A DNA stretch of 64,000 nucleotides from Bolinopsis microptera (Eukaryota; Ctenophora; Tentaculata; Lobata; Bolinopsidae), in NCBI RefSeq assembly GCF_026151205.1, contig NC_087077.1:5666483-5730482 (forward strand), given 5' to 3'. Shown piece after piece: positions 49,201 through 58,730 of the stretch (position 1 is the stretch's first letter; the number at the start of each line of letters is the position of its first letter). The position numbers and the translations under genes are program-made. The notes under the pieces are model-generated. The model saw only the letters and a program-made list of their open reading frames with translations, was not told where the DNA came from and made no database searches.

Positions 49201-50110
49201 CAAAGTTTATACAAAATTCGACAGTAATTCAATTAATAAGAACAAATAAAACGAACTGCAGTGAAACAGACTTTCTCACGAAAATTACTACAAAGTACAA
49301 CGATCATCTGGCTTACTGTATTTACAGTTGAGTGCTCGTAAACATTTGTTTACTGCTTCTAACACGAACGTAAAACTAGTCGAGCATTTTTTCCTGGTTT
49401 TCGGACGCAACTTTATGAGTACGCTTAAAACACAGATAAGCACATTAATACAATAAAGACGAACAATCAACATCTATCGAACATTCGTACGCTTGAAAGC
49501 CTGAAAAGCTTAACGTATGAATCAAGCTGCATAGTCAGTACGTTTGATTCGAAGCTGGGGAAGAGTGCAAGCTGCGGCCAGGATGTTTGATCTATTTAAT
49601 TAAGAATTTGATGTCAAACAGAGCTTATTCATTATCATACAGCTGCTACTGTCACAGTTTTTGAAGTACTATAAGTTGGTTACATTAATTAATAGATTGG
49701 ATGATTGAAACACAAAACCAGTTCGATCATAAATCTAATTCTATAACTTGTAGCAGAAGCGTGCACGGTATGACATCTGACACTGCATTGTATTGTGAGA
49801 TGTTAACATGATATTTGTAATCCCCAAATAATCCATTATCGAATACTTAAAACTTGGTCCTTCAAACAACATAAATTACGTGTGAACCCAACATATAACA
49901 TGACACAGTTCTTGACAAAAGAACTCGTCAGAGAACAAAGTAAAATTGAAAACTCACACTGATCCTTATAGACGTTCGTCTGCTTTCCAGATCAGTAGAA
50001 ACACCTAATGCAGTTCCTGGTCGTTTGTTTGAGGACTTTGAAGGAATCCCAGTCCTTTGAGATTCGCTTGTTTCGCTTGCTGTACATGGCCGAAAATACT
50101 TTTTATCCAT
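28420..50110 (-). CDS. WDR49/WDR64-like EF-hand and WD40-repeat protein, 28 exons
   Basis: Exons in order: 49958-50110, 48875-48982, 46744-47034, 46007-46531, 45607-45743, 44336-44477, 44028-44162, 43586-43744, 41394-41536, 40930-41017, 40684-40785, 40391-40523, 39983-40103, 39605-39710, 39235-39389, 35855-35954, 35582-35688, 34763-34894, 32497-32542, 32246-32305, 31280-31363, 30866-31043, 30524-30694, 29712-29860, 29262-29559, 29090-29195, 28726-29006, 28420-28539. All junctions are GT..AG and keep phase, giving about 1,455 residues. An EF-hand-like region (exons 6-7) precedes WD40 blades marked by RIWNP, VKVWD, IKVWD, LRIWN, GWDRRINVF, IIIWS, IHFWN and VRLW. Phrases such as CQISGLE and YIGTLGQ match WDR49/WDR64 proteins from memory. 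Human relatives are shorter and lack the N-terminal extension. The family's role is poorly known. The start is the first ATG, after a likely 5'UTR acceptor at 50116. Confidence 0.88.
31661..31728 (-). repeat. tRNA-derived SINE or tRNA pseudogene fragment
   Basis: On the minus strand the segment has an A-box-like TTAGTGGTTAGAGC and a perfect B box GGTTCGAATCC at the usual spacing, with a stem-like GGGATT/AATCCC. The acceptor stem does not pair. This suggests a SINE head or a decayed tRNA. Confidence 0.6.
31874..31946 (+). tRNA. tRNA-Lys(UUU)
   Basis: All parts of a cloverleaf are present without an intron. The acceptor GCCTGGT pairs with ATCAGGC (one G-U), the D arm is GCTC...GAGC, and the anticodon stem TCAGA/TCTGA encloses loop CTTTTAA with anticodon TTT. 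The T arm ACGGG/CCCGT has TTCGAGT. A boxes and a perfect GGTTCGAGTCC B box are internal, and T-runs follow at about 31953 and 31967 as Pol III stops. It lies in intron 20 of the WD40 gene in antisense orientation. Confidence 0.95.
32880..33670. repeat. Dispersed repeat family (see 8030-8460) with inverted segment
   Basis: Two tandem units of about 190 bp share GATATGACTTCAAACACAAG and AACTTTCCAGATAGTT with 8030-8460. At 33262-33420 part of the unit is present in inverted orientation, which creates a large hairpin. A partial unit follows at 33465-33560. Confidence 0.75.
33830..34501. mobile_element. TA-flanked MITE with CCTTAATTCCC ends
   Basis: The inverted ends CCTTA(A/G)TTCCCAAAAATTTG are bounded by TA on both sides (33828-33829, 34502-34503). 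The 672-bp body has repeated CCAAATTTTT-type motifs and no transposase. It lies within intron 18 of the WD40 gene. Confidence 0.75.
36254..36302 (+). promoter_or_regulatory. Two ISRE/IRF-type motifs upstream of the nested gene
   Basis: AGTTTCACTTTCAC (36254-36267) and AGTTTCTCTTTCAC (36289-36302) both match the interferon-stimulated response element consensus AGTTTCNNTTTCNY, in the same orientation, about 425-470 bp upstream of the nested gene's ATG. IRF-family factors exist in early animals. Function here is inference. Confidence 0.4.
36725..38809 (+). CDS. Secreted single-sushi (CCP) domain protein, likely GPI-anchored
   Basis: Three exons, 36725-36797, 37624-37815 and 38640-38809, join in phase 1 to give 144 residues. 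Residues 1-19 or so form a strong signal peptide (MYVLVILLFVLLFCC). Exon 2 encodes one sushi/CCP domain with four cysteines in the usual order (ACTLPE, IKCDMGY, FTCNAT, PTCIP), and its phase 1-1 borders are typical of this domain; the usual Trp before the last Cys is absent. Exon 3 has a His/Asp/Glu-rich stretch and ends in a hydrophobic tail (FTAALTTATITALVVIPP) that stops without a cytoplasmic segment, as in GPI-anchor signals. The gene lies in intron 15 of the WD40 gene on the other strand. Single-CCP surface proteins can act in recognition or complement-like control, but the role here is unknown. Confidence 0.85.
39181..39223. repeat. 11-12-bp tandem repeat next to the exon 15 donor
   Basis: GCCAGAACAAA is repeated four times with small changes. 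The exon 15 splice donor lies about 7 bp beyond the array. Confidence 0.8.
39551..39640. repeat. 44-bp tandem duplication over the exon 14 donor
   Basis: Two copies start GACTTGATACCTTGACTG at 39551 and 39595. The unit includes the end of exon 14 and its GTATCA donor (minus strand), so a second complete donor lies 44 bp inside the intron. The proximal donor keeps the reading frame into exon 15; use of the distal one would shift it. Confidence 0.9.
41355..41400. repeat. GTAATTAG-type tandem repeat over the exon 9 donor
   Basis: On the minus strand the sequence after exon 9 reads GTAATTAGTTAATTAG and then GTAATTGGGTGATTAG and GTAATTTG, giving several GTAATT donors in a row. The first fits the phase of exon 10. 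Confidence 0.7.
43398..43577. repeat. 19-bp minisatellite of CRE-like TGACGTCA sites
   Basis: Ten units of about 19 bp (TGACGTCACAGCACACACG) contain seven perfect TGACGTCA palindromes, two TGGCGTCA, and one TGATATCA; CACGTG occurs at unit junctions. TGACGTCA is the cAMP response element bound by CREB/ATF-family factors. The array ends about 6 bp from the exon 8 splice donor in intron 8. Confidence 0.9.
44028..45743 (-). CDS. EF-hand-like module of the WD40 gene (exons 5-7)
   Basis: Exon 5 is acidic and Ser-rich. Exon 6 encodes an amphipathic helical segment (MLKKHFDAAA, RLSMDMFIMVMSQLL) and exon 7 a loop and helix (LFMKIDSGSHGHIAWDAF) with the EF-hand pattern D-x-G/S-x-G-x-I-x-W-x-x-F. The second Ca-ligand position is Ser and the loop is otherwise near canonical, so calcium binding is possible but not certain. 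Confidence 0.8.
46007..50110 (-). CDS. N-terminal extension of the WD40 gene (exons 1-4)
   Basis: About 360 residues come before the EF-hand part. Exons 1-3 are Ser/Thr- and charge-rich with no known domain. Exon 4 (175 codons) carries three copies of a basic unit of about 45 residues, with the pattern SLRMKxLxPAKxPNIAxRQ followed by YKASLxxAxKPAK; the middle copy is the most diverged (RWMKAISSAKNPNNADQQ). Such Lys/Pro/Ala-rich repeats could bind microtubules or nucleic acid, but that is only a guess. Exon 3 uses a weak GTGCTC donor, chosen because the stronger GTAAGG upstream would break the frame. Confidence 0.72.
47053..47125. repeat. 9-bp GTGAAATA minisatellite beside exon 3 acceptor
   Basis: About eight degenerate units of GTGAAATA(G/A) lie 20-90 bp upstream of exon 3 in the direction of transcription, so on the RNA they form a pyrimidine-rich ACTATTTC run at the acceptor. 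Confidence 0.75.
48780..48876. repeat. ACCGTGT tandem repeat over the exon 2 donor
   Basis: ACCGTGTACCGTGTTTACC is repeated, so that on the minus strand CAAGGTAAACACGG occurs at the exon 2 donor and again 23 bp inside the intron. Confidence 0.75.
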
Positions 50111-50116
50111 GCCAGC

Positions 50117-51120
50117 CTAGGACGGAAAATATATTGAAAATAAGACATTTTACACATTTAAATAACCAAAATTACAAAATCTGTAATTATCTGTAAATGA
50201 TGTATTTACCAGAATAATAGCCAATAAAATTATCGAGATATTAACAATTTCTTATTTCATTGAATTGTGTAATAATTTATAACTGAATACTGGTCAATAC
50301 CATCTAAATGGTGCAGACATAGTGGGTGCCTGGGGATGATGGAAATTAATTTCATACAATTTTATGCAAGAGGAGAGTTTTCGTGGGGTCATTTTGAACT
50401 TGGCAAACATAAACTTAACACTTTTTTCAGAGTTCTTTTTTTTTCAGAGTGTTTTTTAAGAGCAGAATTTTTTTCCCTGCTCTTGCCGAAGGCAAAAAGA
50501 TCGTAGGGAATAAGTAATCGGGTTTGGATATATGAGGTGGCCCGACGGTCCTACGTTGACGACAAAAGTCTGCTCCTTCGCAATATAGACCACTCCCCTA
50601 TAATTATGAGTATAGGAAGCGTCTGTTATGCTGCGCGCGACGCTCGGCATGTGTTAGTTAATTGCAGTATCCAACGCGAATTTTAATTGTCAAACGGTGC
50701 CGTTAATTAAATTAGCCCAAAATTTGTGCGCGGCGTACTAAATATTCGATTACATGCAATCCTGCACGCGCGCAATAACAAATTACGATGAAAATATTGC
50801 AACTTTTTAACAACAAAATAATCCAATATCTAATTTTTATTAATCGATAAAATCAACTTTTCATTGCAAATATTAACGGTTTAAGCAGGGAAAACTAATC
50901 GTGCGTGGTGTAACCGCGGCGAAATTCTTGTTGGTTATGTGATAAACCAAACTATACATGTTAAATTGTTTTGAAATTTGAATATATTTGCTAGCAGGTT
51001 CTCTGTTGACAACTAATTAAAACATAACTCCGATTGTTAGGAATAATATTATTATATTTTGATGTAACAACGGCTTCATCAGAACTGAAACGTTTATTGA
51101 TATTTTTAGCTGTTCAATGT
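50117..51120. other. Upstream flank of the WD40 gene
   Basis: No gene is supported. A short inverted pair AAGAGCAG/CTGCTCTT lies at about 50458-50485. The region should contain or precede the promoter if exon 1 is 5'-complete, but no TATA or other core motif stands out. Confidence 0.4.
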
Positions 51121-51414
51121 TCATAACAAATAGAAGAGCTTATGGAAGAGCATTTCACTTGTCTAGCCAGGTTGCAGCCGACATTCAGAAACATAGCAGA
51201 TCACCAGATAATCTGGGAGGAAATTTTGGATTTCAGAGGACATTTTGGTGCTAAAGAGGAAATTTATAAAGTCTGGGATCTGAATTTTAAAAAATGTGGT
51301 CATGAATTTTCCTGCGGTAAAGAGGAAATTTTCTAAAAACAAGCCAAAGTTGTCGACTCAGAAACATTGTTTTGGCTGTAAAAATAAAAGAGGAAAAACT
51401 AACAGTTCTTTGAA

Positions 51415-51809
51415 ATGTTCTTGAAACTGTGTATGAAAATGACCAGCAAAATTTTCCGGGGCTCAGCTCCAAATGCCCACGAACTGTCTTGCTTCACTTG
51501 CCGTGCTAGATCCACTACAGGAGCACTTAACAGGATTAAACATTCAGTTCCAGGGGAACACTACCAAAAAATATACTCTGCATTATTGGAATCACATCTT
51601 GCTTACGGAATAAGTGTTTGGGGCTCAGCCCTCAAAGACCAACCAAACGATAAGCTGTTCATAACTCAGAAACGTTGTATAAGAATCCTTTTTGGAGACC
51701 TAAATGCATACCTCGACAAACATGCCACTTGTGCACGAGCCAGACCTTATACAAAACAGAGGTTAGGAGCTGCTTTTTTCGAAAAAGAGCACACAAAGCC
51801 CATTTTTAA
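51415..51809 (+). pseudogene. LINE reverse transcriptase C-terminus, part 1
   Basis: The frame gives GALNRIKHSVP, YSALLESHLAYGISVWGS, QKRCIRILFG and LGAAFFEKEHTKPIFN, which is the order of the C-terminal RT region in many non-LTR elements. It breaks off at 51809 within that last motif because of the 801-bp insertion, and continues at 52611. Confidence 0.8.
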
Positions 51810-52610
51810 TTGACTAAAATTATCATATTTTACCTTTAAGTTATTATATTCATAGACATGTCTGAGTGGTTATGTTTTGTTGTTTCACACACACTCATTC
51901 CCTTAGCATGTAAATACAACAAGGATGTAAATATAGAGGATTCAGGTGAACGGAACGAGAGCTAACCCTGAAGGGCAGGTAGTGTAATGTTTAGCTTATT
52001 TTGGTTTCTATGTAGTAGTTTCAGTTTCTTTGTAGTAGTTCCTTTAGTTCTAGGTTTGTAGTTTTGGGGTTACTATTTTCTAACATACTTTCTTATATTT
52101 ACAGGGTTGTTTTTAGTTCTAGTGAGTGTCTGCTGCTGTAAGAGTGAAAGCCAGACAAGTCAAGTTCCAGTGTGTGTGTGTGTGTCACGGGGACCACACA
52201 GAAGAACCTAAAGAGAAGATCTAGTGTTTGTGAGTAAGGGAATATCACAACACGTTCACATCACTTCTGGGGAAGTGATAGAAGAATTAGTTTCTAAGAA
52301 GTTAGAAGAAGTTAGAAGAAGTAGTTTATAAGAAGTTTGAACTGTTATTAAGAAGGATTTACAGTTTTGGGAAGATTTGTTTGTAATCACATTACCACAC
52401 AACTCACGAGGTTAAGTGAGTGAGAGTTGTGTTTGAGGTCTGTGTAGAGTGACGTGCAGTGATAGTGAGTGCAGCGTTAGTGTGCTAACCCATTACCAAT
52501 TTGTTAACAATTCATTCACTAACCCATTTAACCAATTGTTACCAATTTAGTTACTAACCCAAATTACAACTTGTTTTACTTTGTCTCCCGTGATTGATCA
52601 GAACATACAA
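51810..52610. mobile_element. 801-bp insertion in LINE, possible solo LTR
   Basis: TTTAA is duplicated at 51805-51809 and 52611-52615. The insert starts TTGACTAAAATT and ends AACATACAA, so TG..CA termini lie one base inside. A 5-bp duplication, a length near 0.8 kb, TG..CA ends and no ORF are compatible with a solo LTR, but no primer-binding site or internal domain is present to prove it. It contains a short TGTGTG run (52170-52186). Confidence 0.6.
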
Positions 52611-53110
52611 TTTAACAAAAATTGCTTATTGTTCAAAACTTGTACAAATGCCACTGTATATCTGAGATATTTCGAATCATGAAATTTCGCACTCCATACT
52701 CGTTGTATTGTACTATAGACTCATCAAAACGTGATACAAGCAATGTCATAATCCTCCAAATAAAAACCAACACGTTTCTTTATATAGCCTCCAAATTGTG
52801 GAATAGCATACATAAACGGATTCTAAATGAGAATGGGGAAATCCTCATTACTTCTGTATCTTTGGTTAAATTACGCTGTAAAAGTATCATCCTGGGATCT
52901 CAATCCATCAACAATAATAACACCTGGACTTACCACAACTTTCACATCGCCCCTCACTCAGTCACAGACCAAACCAGTTCATCACTCACTCACCAAATTG
53001 CCGACCCAATATCTATTGAAGAGGCGTAAATTTTCTAGACAAATGACATATCGATATTATTGCTGCAGCAGATACAAATACCAACATTATTATATTCCCA
53101 AACGTTTGAA
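52611..53110 (+). pseudogene. LINE reverse transcriptase C-terminus, part 2
   Basis: It resumes the same protein after the insertion: FNKN, then after a frameshift LIVQNLYKCHCISEIFRI, KFRTPYSLY and a SKLWNSI motif. These follow KPIFN in intact relatives. The frame ends at 53029. Confidence 0.8.
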
Positions 53111-53594
53111 CCATTAAATTAACTAGGAAATTCAATCATCAACTTAACTTTTACTGTTTAAAACTGATATGATGATATTAACTTAACTTATTAGTTATTA
53201 TTATTTTTTTACATACTTCTTCTTAGTGTGGTGACTTGGGGTCCATAAATATAACAATACAAGCTGATAAACCAAAAAGAACAACTGGGGTAGGTAGGTA
53301 GCCCTGGTGGGTGCATAAACTTTACGGTCTGCTCTCTCCAAGATCAGCCTGCTTCTCCATTTTACCGTGAAGCCTAATTTCTAGTTTTTATAAATACAAT
53401 GCAAGTGCAGGTTTACTAATCTTAATCTACTTAACAACTCAATAGCCCAAGTCACCATACCCGTAGTATATTCCATGGTAATAGAAGAACTTTAAAGTTT
53501 TTAAAATTGTTGCTATAATTGATTTAAATAAAAAATATGTTGTTTTCTTGAAAAATTTGTTGTTTTCTTGACATTACGAAGATCGAAAATTGGC

Positions 53595-53680
53595 TTACTG
53601 GGCCGCGCTCAGCCTGTCATTCCACCGAATCTCTATTCGGTTTATGTTTATGAACATAATAGCCTGAGGTCCCCAGGTAA
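53595..53680 (+). mobile_element. 86-bp MITE copy with 8-bp duplication
   Basis: It starts TTACTGGGCCGCGCTC and ends GGTCCCCAGGTAA. Flanks AAATTGGC and AAATTGGT differ by one base, supporting an 8-bp duplication as at 17707-17788. Confidence 0.85.
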
Positions 53681-54300
53681 AAATTGGTGAGTGGCCACAG
53701 AAAACAGAAAATTTATATCTGGGAGGAAATTTAAAACTTTCTGGATGTGGGGGTTGCAGCTAGCTAGCTTGAGTGGCGGTGGAGTTATGGAGGTGCATAA
53801 CATTAGACACAACTAATTCTTACCTACACACCTTAACTATTTGTTCAGGGTCATCCATAAATTATGTCAGTGCAATAAATTAGGCTAATTTTCAATCTTC
53901 GCCTTACATTGTAACACCCTCCCCCGGTTTTTGACATTTGCATCGAAAGTAGTTTCATAGAATGAATTTAAATTCAACCTCCTTAATAAATATAAACTCA
54001 GAGCTGACAAATGATCTCAAATCGGAAATGATCATGGCTCGGTCGTTATTGCAGCGTCATTTAAGTTGTTTGTTACCTCATACCTAAATGGAACAAGATT
54101 TTTTCAATGAAACTAGAAATTTAATTTTTAGCACATTCCCAGAAAACCTTACCGCCTGCTGGGCTTGCTAGAGGTGATAGATTTTCAACAGCACGTTTGG
54201 CGTCGCGCGTCACATCGAGTTTACCTTTCACACGCTGCATTTAGTTTAGTAGTCATGACAACGACATGACTTTGCAAATTTTAAAAGCTGCGATCTTTAA
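53681..54300. other. Spacer, nothing identified
   Basis: No gene or repeat family supported apart from short AT-rich sequence. Confidence 0.35.
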
Positions 54301-54301
54301 T

Positions 54302-54900
54302 TTAGCCAAAAATTAAACTTTTCGGTTTAATTCAAAATCTAAGTTGTCCCCAATTGTGCTCCTGGGGAGCCTCCTTTAAATTTACGAGACGGACATTTTG
54401 TTGAAAACCGGAAGGTTCTATCTATTTTACTTTTGGAGATATTGCCCGGCCGGTAGGGTTTGCTGGGCCGAACCTAGGCGCGTTTAAAAGAATTTGCACT
54501 TCATTTTAAAACGTTCACTTTGACAAACCATACCCAGCAAACCTTACTGGCTGGCGATATTACTACAGGGTGATCGCCTTTTCACAGCATGTTGAACTCC
54601 GCGCGCGCTCGCTAGATCATTGCATTTGCACGCTTCAAATATACCAAGAATGTAATTGTACCGCGTACCACGTGATACTATTCAGCAAATCAGAGAACAA
54701 CAATCTGCAAAGTTAAAGCTACGCAGTTTTATAAGGCCTAAAATATGACTTTTCGCGATAATTCAAAATCTACGTTGTTTTCAATTTTCCCCCTGGGGGG
54801 AAACGTTATTTTTGCAAAACGAACATTTTGCAAAAAACCGGAAGACGCGACGCTATCTCTTTTACTTTTAAAGTTAGGCTCCAGCCAGTAATGTTTCCTG
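54302..54900. repeat. Diverged repeat pair with GCCGGTAGGGTTTGCTGG inverted motif
   Basis: Segments at 54302-54445 and 54732-54880 share AATTCAAAATCTA(A/C)GTTGT, CGGACATTTTG/CGAACATTTTG and AAACCGGAAG. Between them GGTAGGGTTTGCTGGG (54451) is matched by its inverted copy CCCAGCAAACCTTACTGG (about 54534), with a third diverged one at 54883. It is probably a family of small inverted-repeat elements. Confidence 0.55.
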
Positions 54901-55015
54901 GGAAGTGATAAGGCTATTATGGTCATAAGAGAACTGAGAAGTCGTTCATGCGAAAAGCATAATTGAGTGCGTGGCGCTGCACAGTAACGCATATCGCTTT
55001 ACCTTTACAACCTTA

Positions 55016-55435
55016 CCTGGGGACCCCAGGCTATTATGTTCATTAACATATAATGTTCTAAAACATATAAACGAATTAATTGACGATGTCAATTCATGGC
55101 AGCTCGGCGCGGCACAGTAGTGCATCTCGCCGATCTGTGTCGCTGTGAGAAGCCTTAATAAGTGCGCGGCGCGGCACAGTAACGCATCGCGCTACAAATA
55201 AACGAATAAAGATTCGGCGGAATGACTTATGACAGGCTGAGCGCCGCCCAGTTTACCTGGGGACCTCAGGCTATTATGTTCATAAACATAAACGAATATG
55301 GAATAGAGATTCGGCAATCAGCGGAATGACAGGCTGAGCGCGGCCCAGTAACGCCCTGCATTACCTGGGGACCTCAGGCTATTATGTTCATAAACATAAA
55401 GATTAGGCGGAGCGCGGCCCAGTAACGCCCTGCAG
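55016..55435 (-). mobile_element. Cluster of nested TTACCTGGGG MITE copies
   Basis: Minus-oriented copies start TTACCTGGGGACC at 55014, 55254 and 55361, each followed by CAGGCTATTATGTTCAT. The last is bounded by CGCCCTGCA on both sides, and the same CGCCCTGCA also ends the one before it. The copies have inserted into or beside each other. Confidence 0.75.
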
Positions 55436-55475
55436 TAATCTACAACTTTATGTTCAAGATTTGACCATTGTTAAT

Positions 55476-57290
55476 GGCTAATACTAAATACTAGTGGACT
55501 CTATGCAACTCTCCCAGCACCCCTAATTTTACTGATCTGGAGGTCACATTTTATTGAGCCAGTACAGGCTAATACTAAATACTAGTGGACTCTATGCAAC
55601 TCTCCCAGCACCCCTAATTTTACTGATCTGGAGGTCACATTTTATTGAGCCAGTACAGGCTAATACTAAATACTAGTGGACTCTATGCAACTCTCCCAGC
55701 ACCCCTAATTTTACTGATCTGGAGGTCACATTTTATTGAGCCAGTACAGGCTAATACTAAATACTAGTGGACTCTATGCAACTCTCCCAGCACCCCTAAT
55801 TTTACTGATCTGGAGGTCACATTTTATTGAGCCAGTACAGGCTAATACTAAATACTAGTGGACTCTATGCAACTCTCCCAGCACCCCTAATCTTACTGAT
55901 CTGGAGGTCACATTTTATTGAGCCAGTACAGGCTAATACTAAATACTAGTGGACTCTATGCAACTCTCCCAGCACCCCTAATTTTACTGATCTGGAGGTC
56001 ACATTTTATTGAGCCAGTACAGGCTAATACTAAATACTAGTGGACTCTATGCAACTCTCCCAGCACCCCTAATTTTACTGATCTGGAGGTCACATTTTAT
56101 TGAGCCAGTACAGGCTAATACTAAATACTAGTGGACTCTATGCAACTCTCCCAGCACCCCTAATTTTACTGATCTGGAGGTCACATTTTATTGAGCCAGT
56201 ACAGGCTAATACTAAATACTAGTGGACTCTATGCAACTCTCCCAGCACCCCTAATTTTACTGATCTGGAGGTCACATTTTATTGAGCCAGTACAGGCTAA
56301 TACTAAATACTAGTGGACTCTATGCAACTCTCCCAGCACCCCTAATTTTACTGATCTGGAGGTCACATTTTATTGAGCCAGTACAGGCTAATATTAAATA
56401 CTAGTGGACTCTATGCAGCTCTCCCAGCACCCCTAATTTTACTGATCTGGAGGTCACATTTTATTGAGCCAGTACAGGCTAATACTAAATACTAGTGGAC
56501 TCTATGCAACTCTCCCAGCACCCCTAATTTTACTGATCTGGAGGTCACATTTTATTGAGCCAGTACAGGCTAATACTAAATACTAGTGGACTCTATGCAA
56601 CTCTCCCAGCACCCCTAATTTTACTGATCTGGAGGTCACATTTTATTGAGCCAGTACAGGCTAATATTAAATACTAGTGGACTCTATGCAGCTCTCCCAG
56701 CACCCCTAATTTTACTGATCTGGAGGTCACATTTTATTGAGCCAGTACAGGCTAATACTAAATACTAGTGGACTCTATGCAACTCTCCCAGCACCCCTAA
56801 TTTTACTGATCTGGAGGTCACATTTTATTGAGCCAGTACAGGCTAATACTAAATACTAGTGGACTCTATGCAACTCTCCCAGCACCCCTAATTTTACTGA
56901 TCTGGAGGTCACATTTTATTGAGCCAGTACAGGCTAATACTAAATACTAGTGGACTCTATGCAACTCTCCCAGCACCCCTAATTTTACTGATCTGGAGGT
57001 CACATTTTATTGAGCCAGTACAGGCTAATACTAAATACTAGTGGACTCTATGCAACTCTCCCAGCACCCCTAATTTTACTGATCTGGAGGTCACATTTTA
57101 TTGAGCCAGTACAGGCTAATACTAAATACTAGTGGACTCTATGCAACTCTCCCAGCACCCCTAATTTTACTGATCTGGAGGTCACATTTTATTGAGCCAG
57201 TACAGGCTAATACTAAATACTAGTGGACTCTATGCAACTCTCCCAGCACCCCTAATTTTACTGATCTGGAGGTCACATGCATTTTATTGA
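55476..57290. repeat. 91-bp satellite, about 20 copies
   Basis: The unit of exactly 91 bp (GGCTAATACTAAATACTAG ... TGAGCCAGTACA) is repeated about 20 times with almost no variation. Two units (56385 and 56658) share the same pair of substitutions (AATATTAAA and GCAGCTC) and lie 273 bp, three units, apart. One unit has AATCTTACTG (55890). There is no ORF through the array. Confidence 0.97.
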
Positions 57291-58730
57291 GCCTATGCAG
57301 TATATGCAATTCTGTTTTAGACAGTCAATTTATTTAAAAAAGGTCTCACCCTCTTAAAAACTTCCGTTGGAAATGTTTCTATTAATTTCACATTGGAAAA
57401 CTTTTCATTGTGTCTGACCTCAACTTAGATGTATTTGTTTTTTTTTGCTATTTTTCAGCAACTCCAATTCTCTTTTGTAGAGCTGATTCTTGTTATATAG
57501 AAGTACACTCGATACATCTATCTTATATAATATGAAAATATATTGTACAGCCAAACTACTGGTATATCTTTATATTGGGAAGAAAAATAATACAAGTTCT
57601 AGTATTCTTTTAAAAATAGCCGTTCATAACATTTATTTCATTTTAGGTATGTGTGTGTGAAACATCAGAACTGAATAATGGACCAGAGAATTCAGAGATC
57701 TTTGGTTACCTGTTTCCGGTTTCGTCGGTTCACACTTCACATTGCTGCGTTCCTGACCTAGCTTCGCCTGCATCAGTAGATCATATTATAATATGCATTA
57801 TAGACTATAGTTATACAGCTTGAATTTGAAAGAGCTACATGGTCGTTGTTTCGAGTGCTTTTTCATCTGCTGTGATGAATTGGCAGACAGCATCAACGGT
57901 TACCAACATAATAGGTGCATTGCAAGTTGTGCAATGCTGAATGCATGCGTTTCGTCAGTGACTTCCTTCTGCCTCATTGATGCGAAACTGATAATAAACA
58001 TGCAAGAGAATACAGCTATAGTTACTCTGGACTGCCATGATAGAAACATTGAAACAGATATTGACTGGCTTTAGGTATGTGAGACGTAAGTATTGAAACC
58101 TCAAATTGTTATGATCAGGTTCAACATACTTGCTATGATCCTTTATATAATATCAATATATTATATAAAATATAATATATTACATTGTATATTAATCTTG
58201 ATATAAAATCTTCGCTTTTTGATGATTGTAAGATGTTCTGTTTCGTTGTAACCTTGTCCCCTACATAATTATACTAGAAAACCCGTGGTCACAGGGAGGA
58301 AGCTAATACTATTCTTTGGTAGTCAGTTTCTATCGCACCAAAAAAATATTCATCACAACCGAAGATACAGCCAATTAAAATATAGCTCGCACTTAACACC
58401 ACGTAATAACAAAAACCGATCAAAATGCCTCTCTCAAATCCTTGCACGTGCACGTGGGAACAACAATCTTCGTTACCATGGTTACTATGCAACTTCCTAT
58501 TTCTCATCTAATTTGCACGTGGGCGGTCGTACAGACAGAAACAATTCTCTGAACTATAGTAGAGATAATAGTACATCATTACTTCCATTTTTCAGGTTTT
58601 TATTGGTGTTGCAAACGATGTAACGATCACTAAATTCTGTGCCTATGTGAGATTTGTTGGTTCATCGAATAACATGAAACTTACAGTGTGAGTAATTCAA
58701 CTATCATGCACTTCATATTTTATGTCCCCC
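57291..58730. other. AT-rich region with one exon-like segment
   Basis: On the minus strand, 57710-57767 is bounded by TGATGCAG and GTAACC and could be a short exon, perhaps a 5'UTR exon of the WD40 gene, since its frame is closed when joined to exon 1. ORFs at 57820-58074 and 58285-58623 have no recognisable content. Confidence 0.3.

Larger units (their letters stand above)
31276..50110. other. Introns of the WD40 gene: content
   Basis: Most introns are 80-700 bp and AT-rich. The long ones hold identifiable material. Intron 15 (35955-39234) holds a nested gene. Intron 18 (32543-34762) holds a dispersed repeat and a TA-flanked element. Intron 20 (31364-32245) holds a tRNA and a SINE piece. 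Intron 8 (41537-43585) ends in a CRE-like array. Introns 2, 9 and 14 begin in short tandem duplications. Intron 1 (48983-49957), intron 5 (44478-45606) and most of intron 2 (47035-48874) show nothing further. Confidence 0.6.

Noticed and set aside
51142-51336. 64-aa ORF before the LINE fragment
   Set aside because: No recognised motif and no upstream exon; could be LINE-derived but not supportable.
57820-58074. 84-aa Cys-rich ORF
   Set aside because: No signal peptide, no ATG context or splice support, and no domain recognised.
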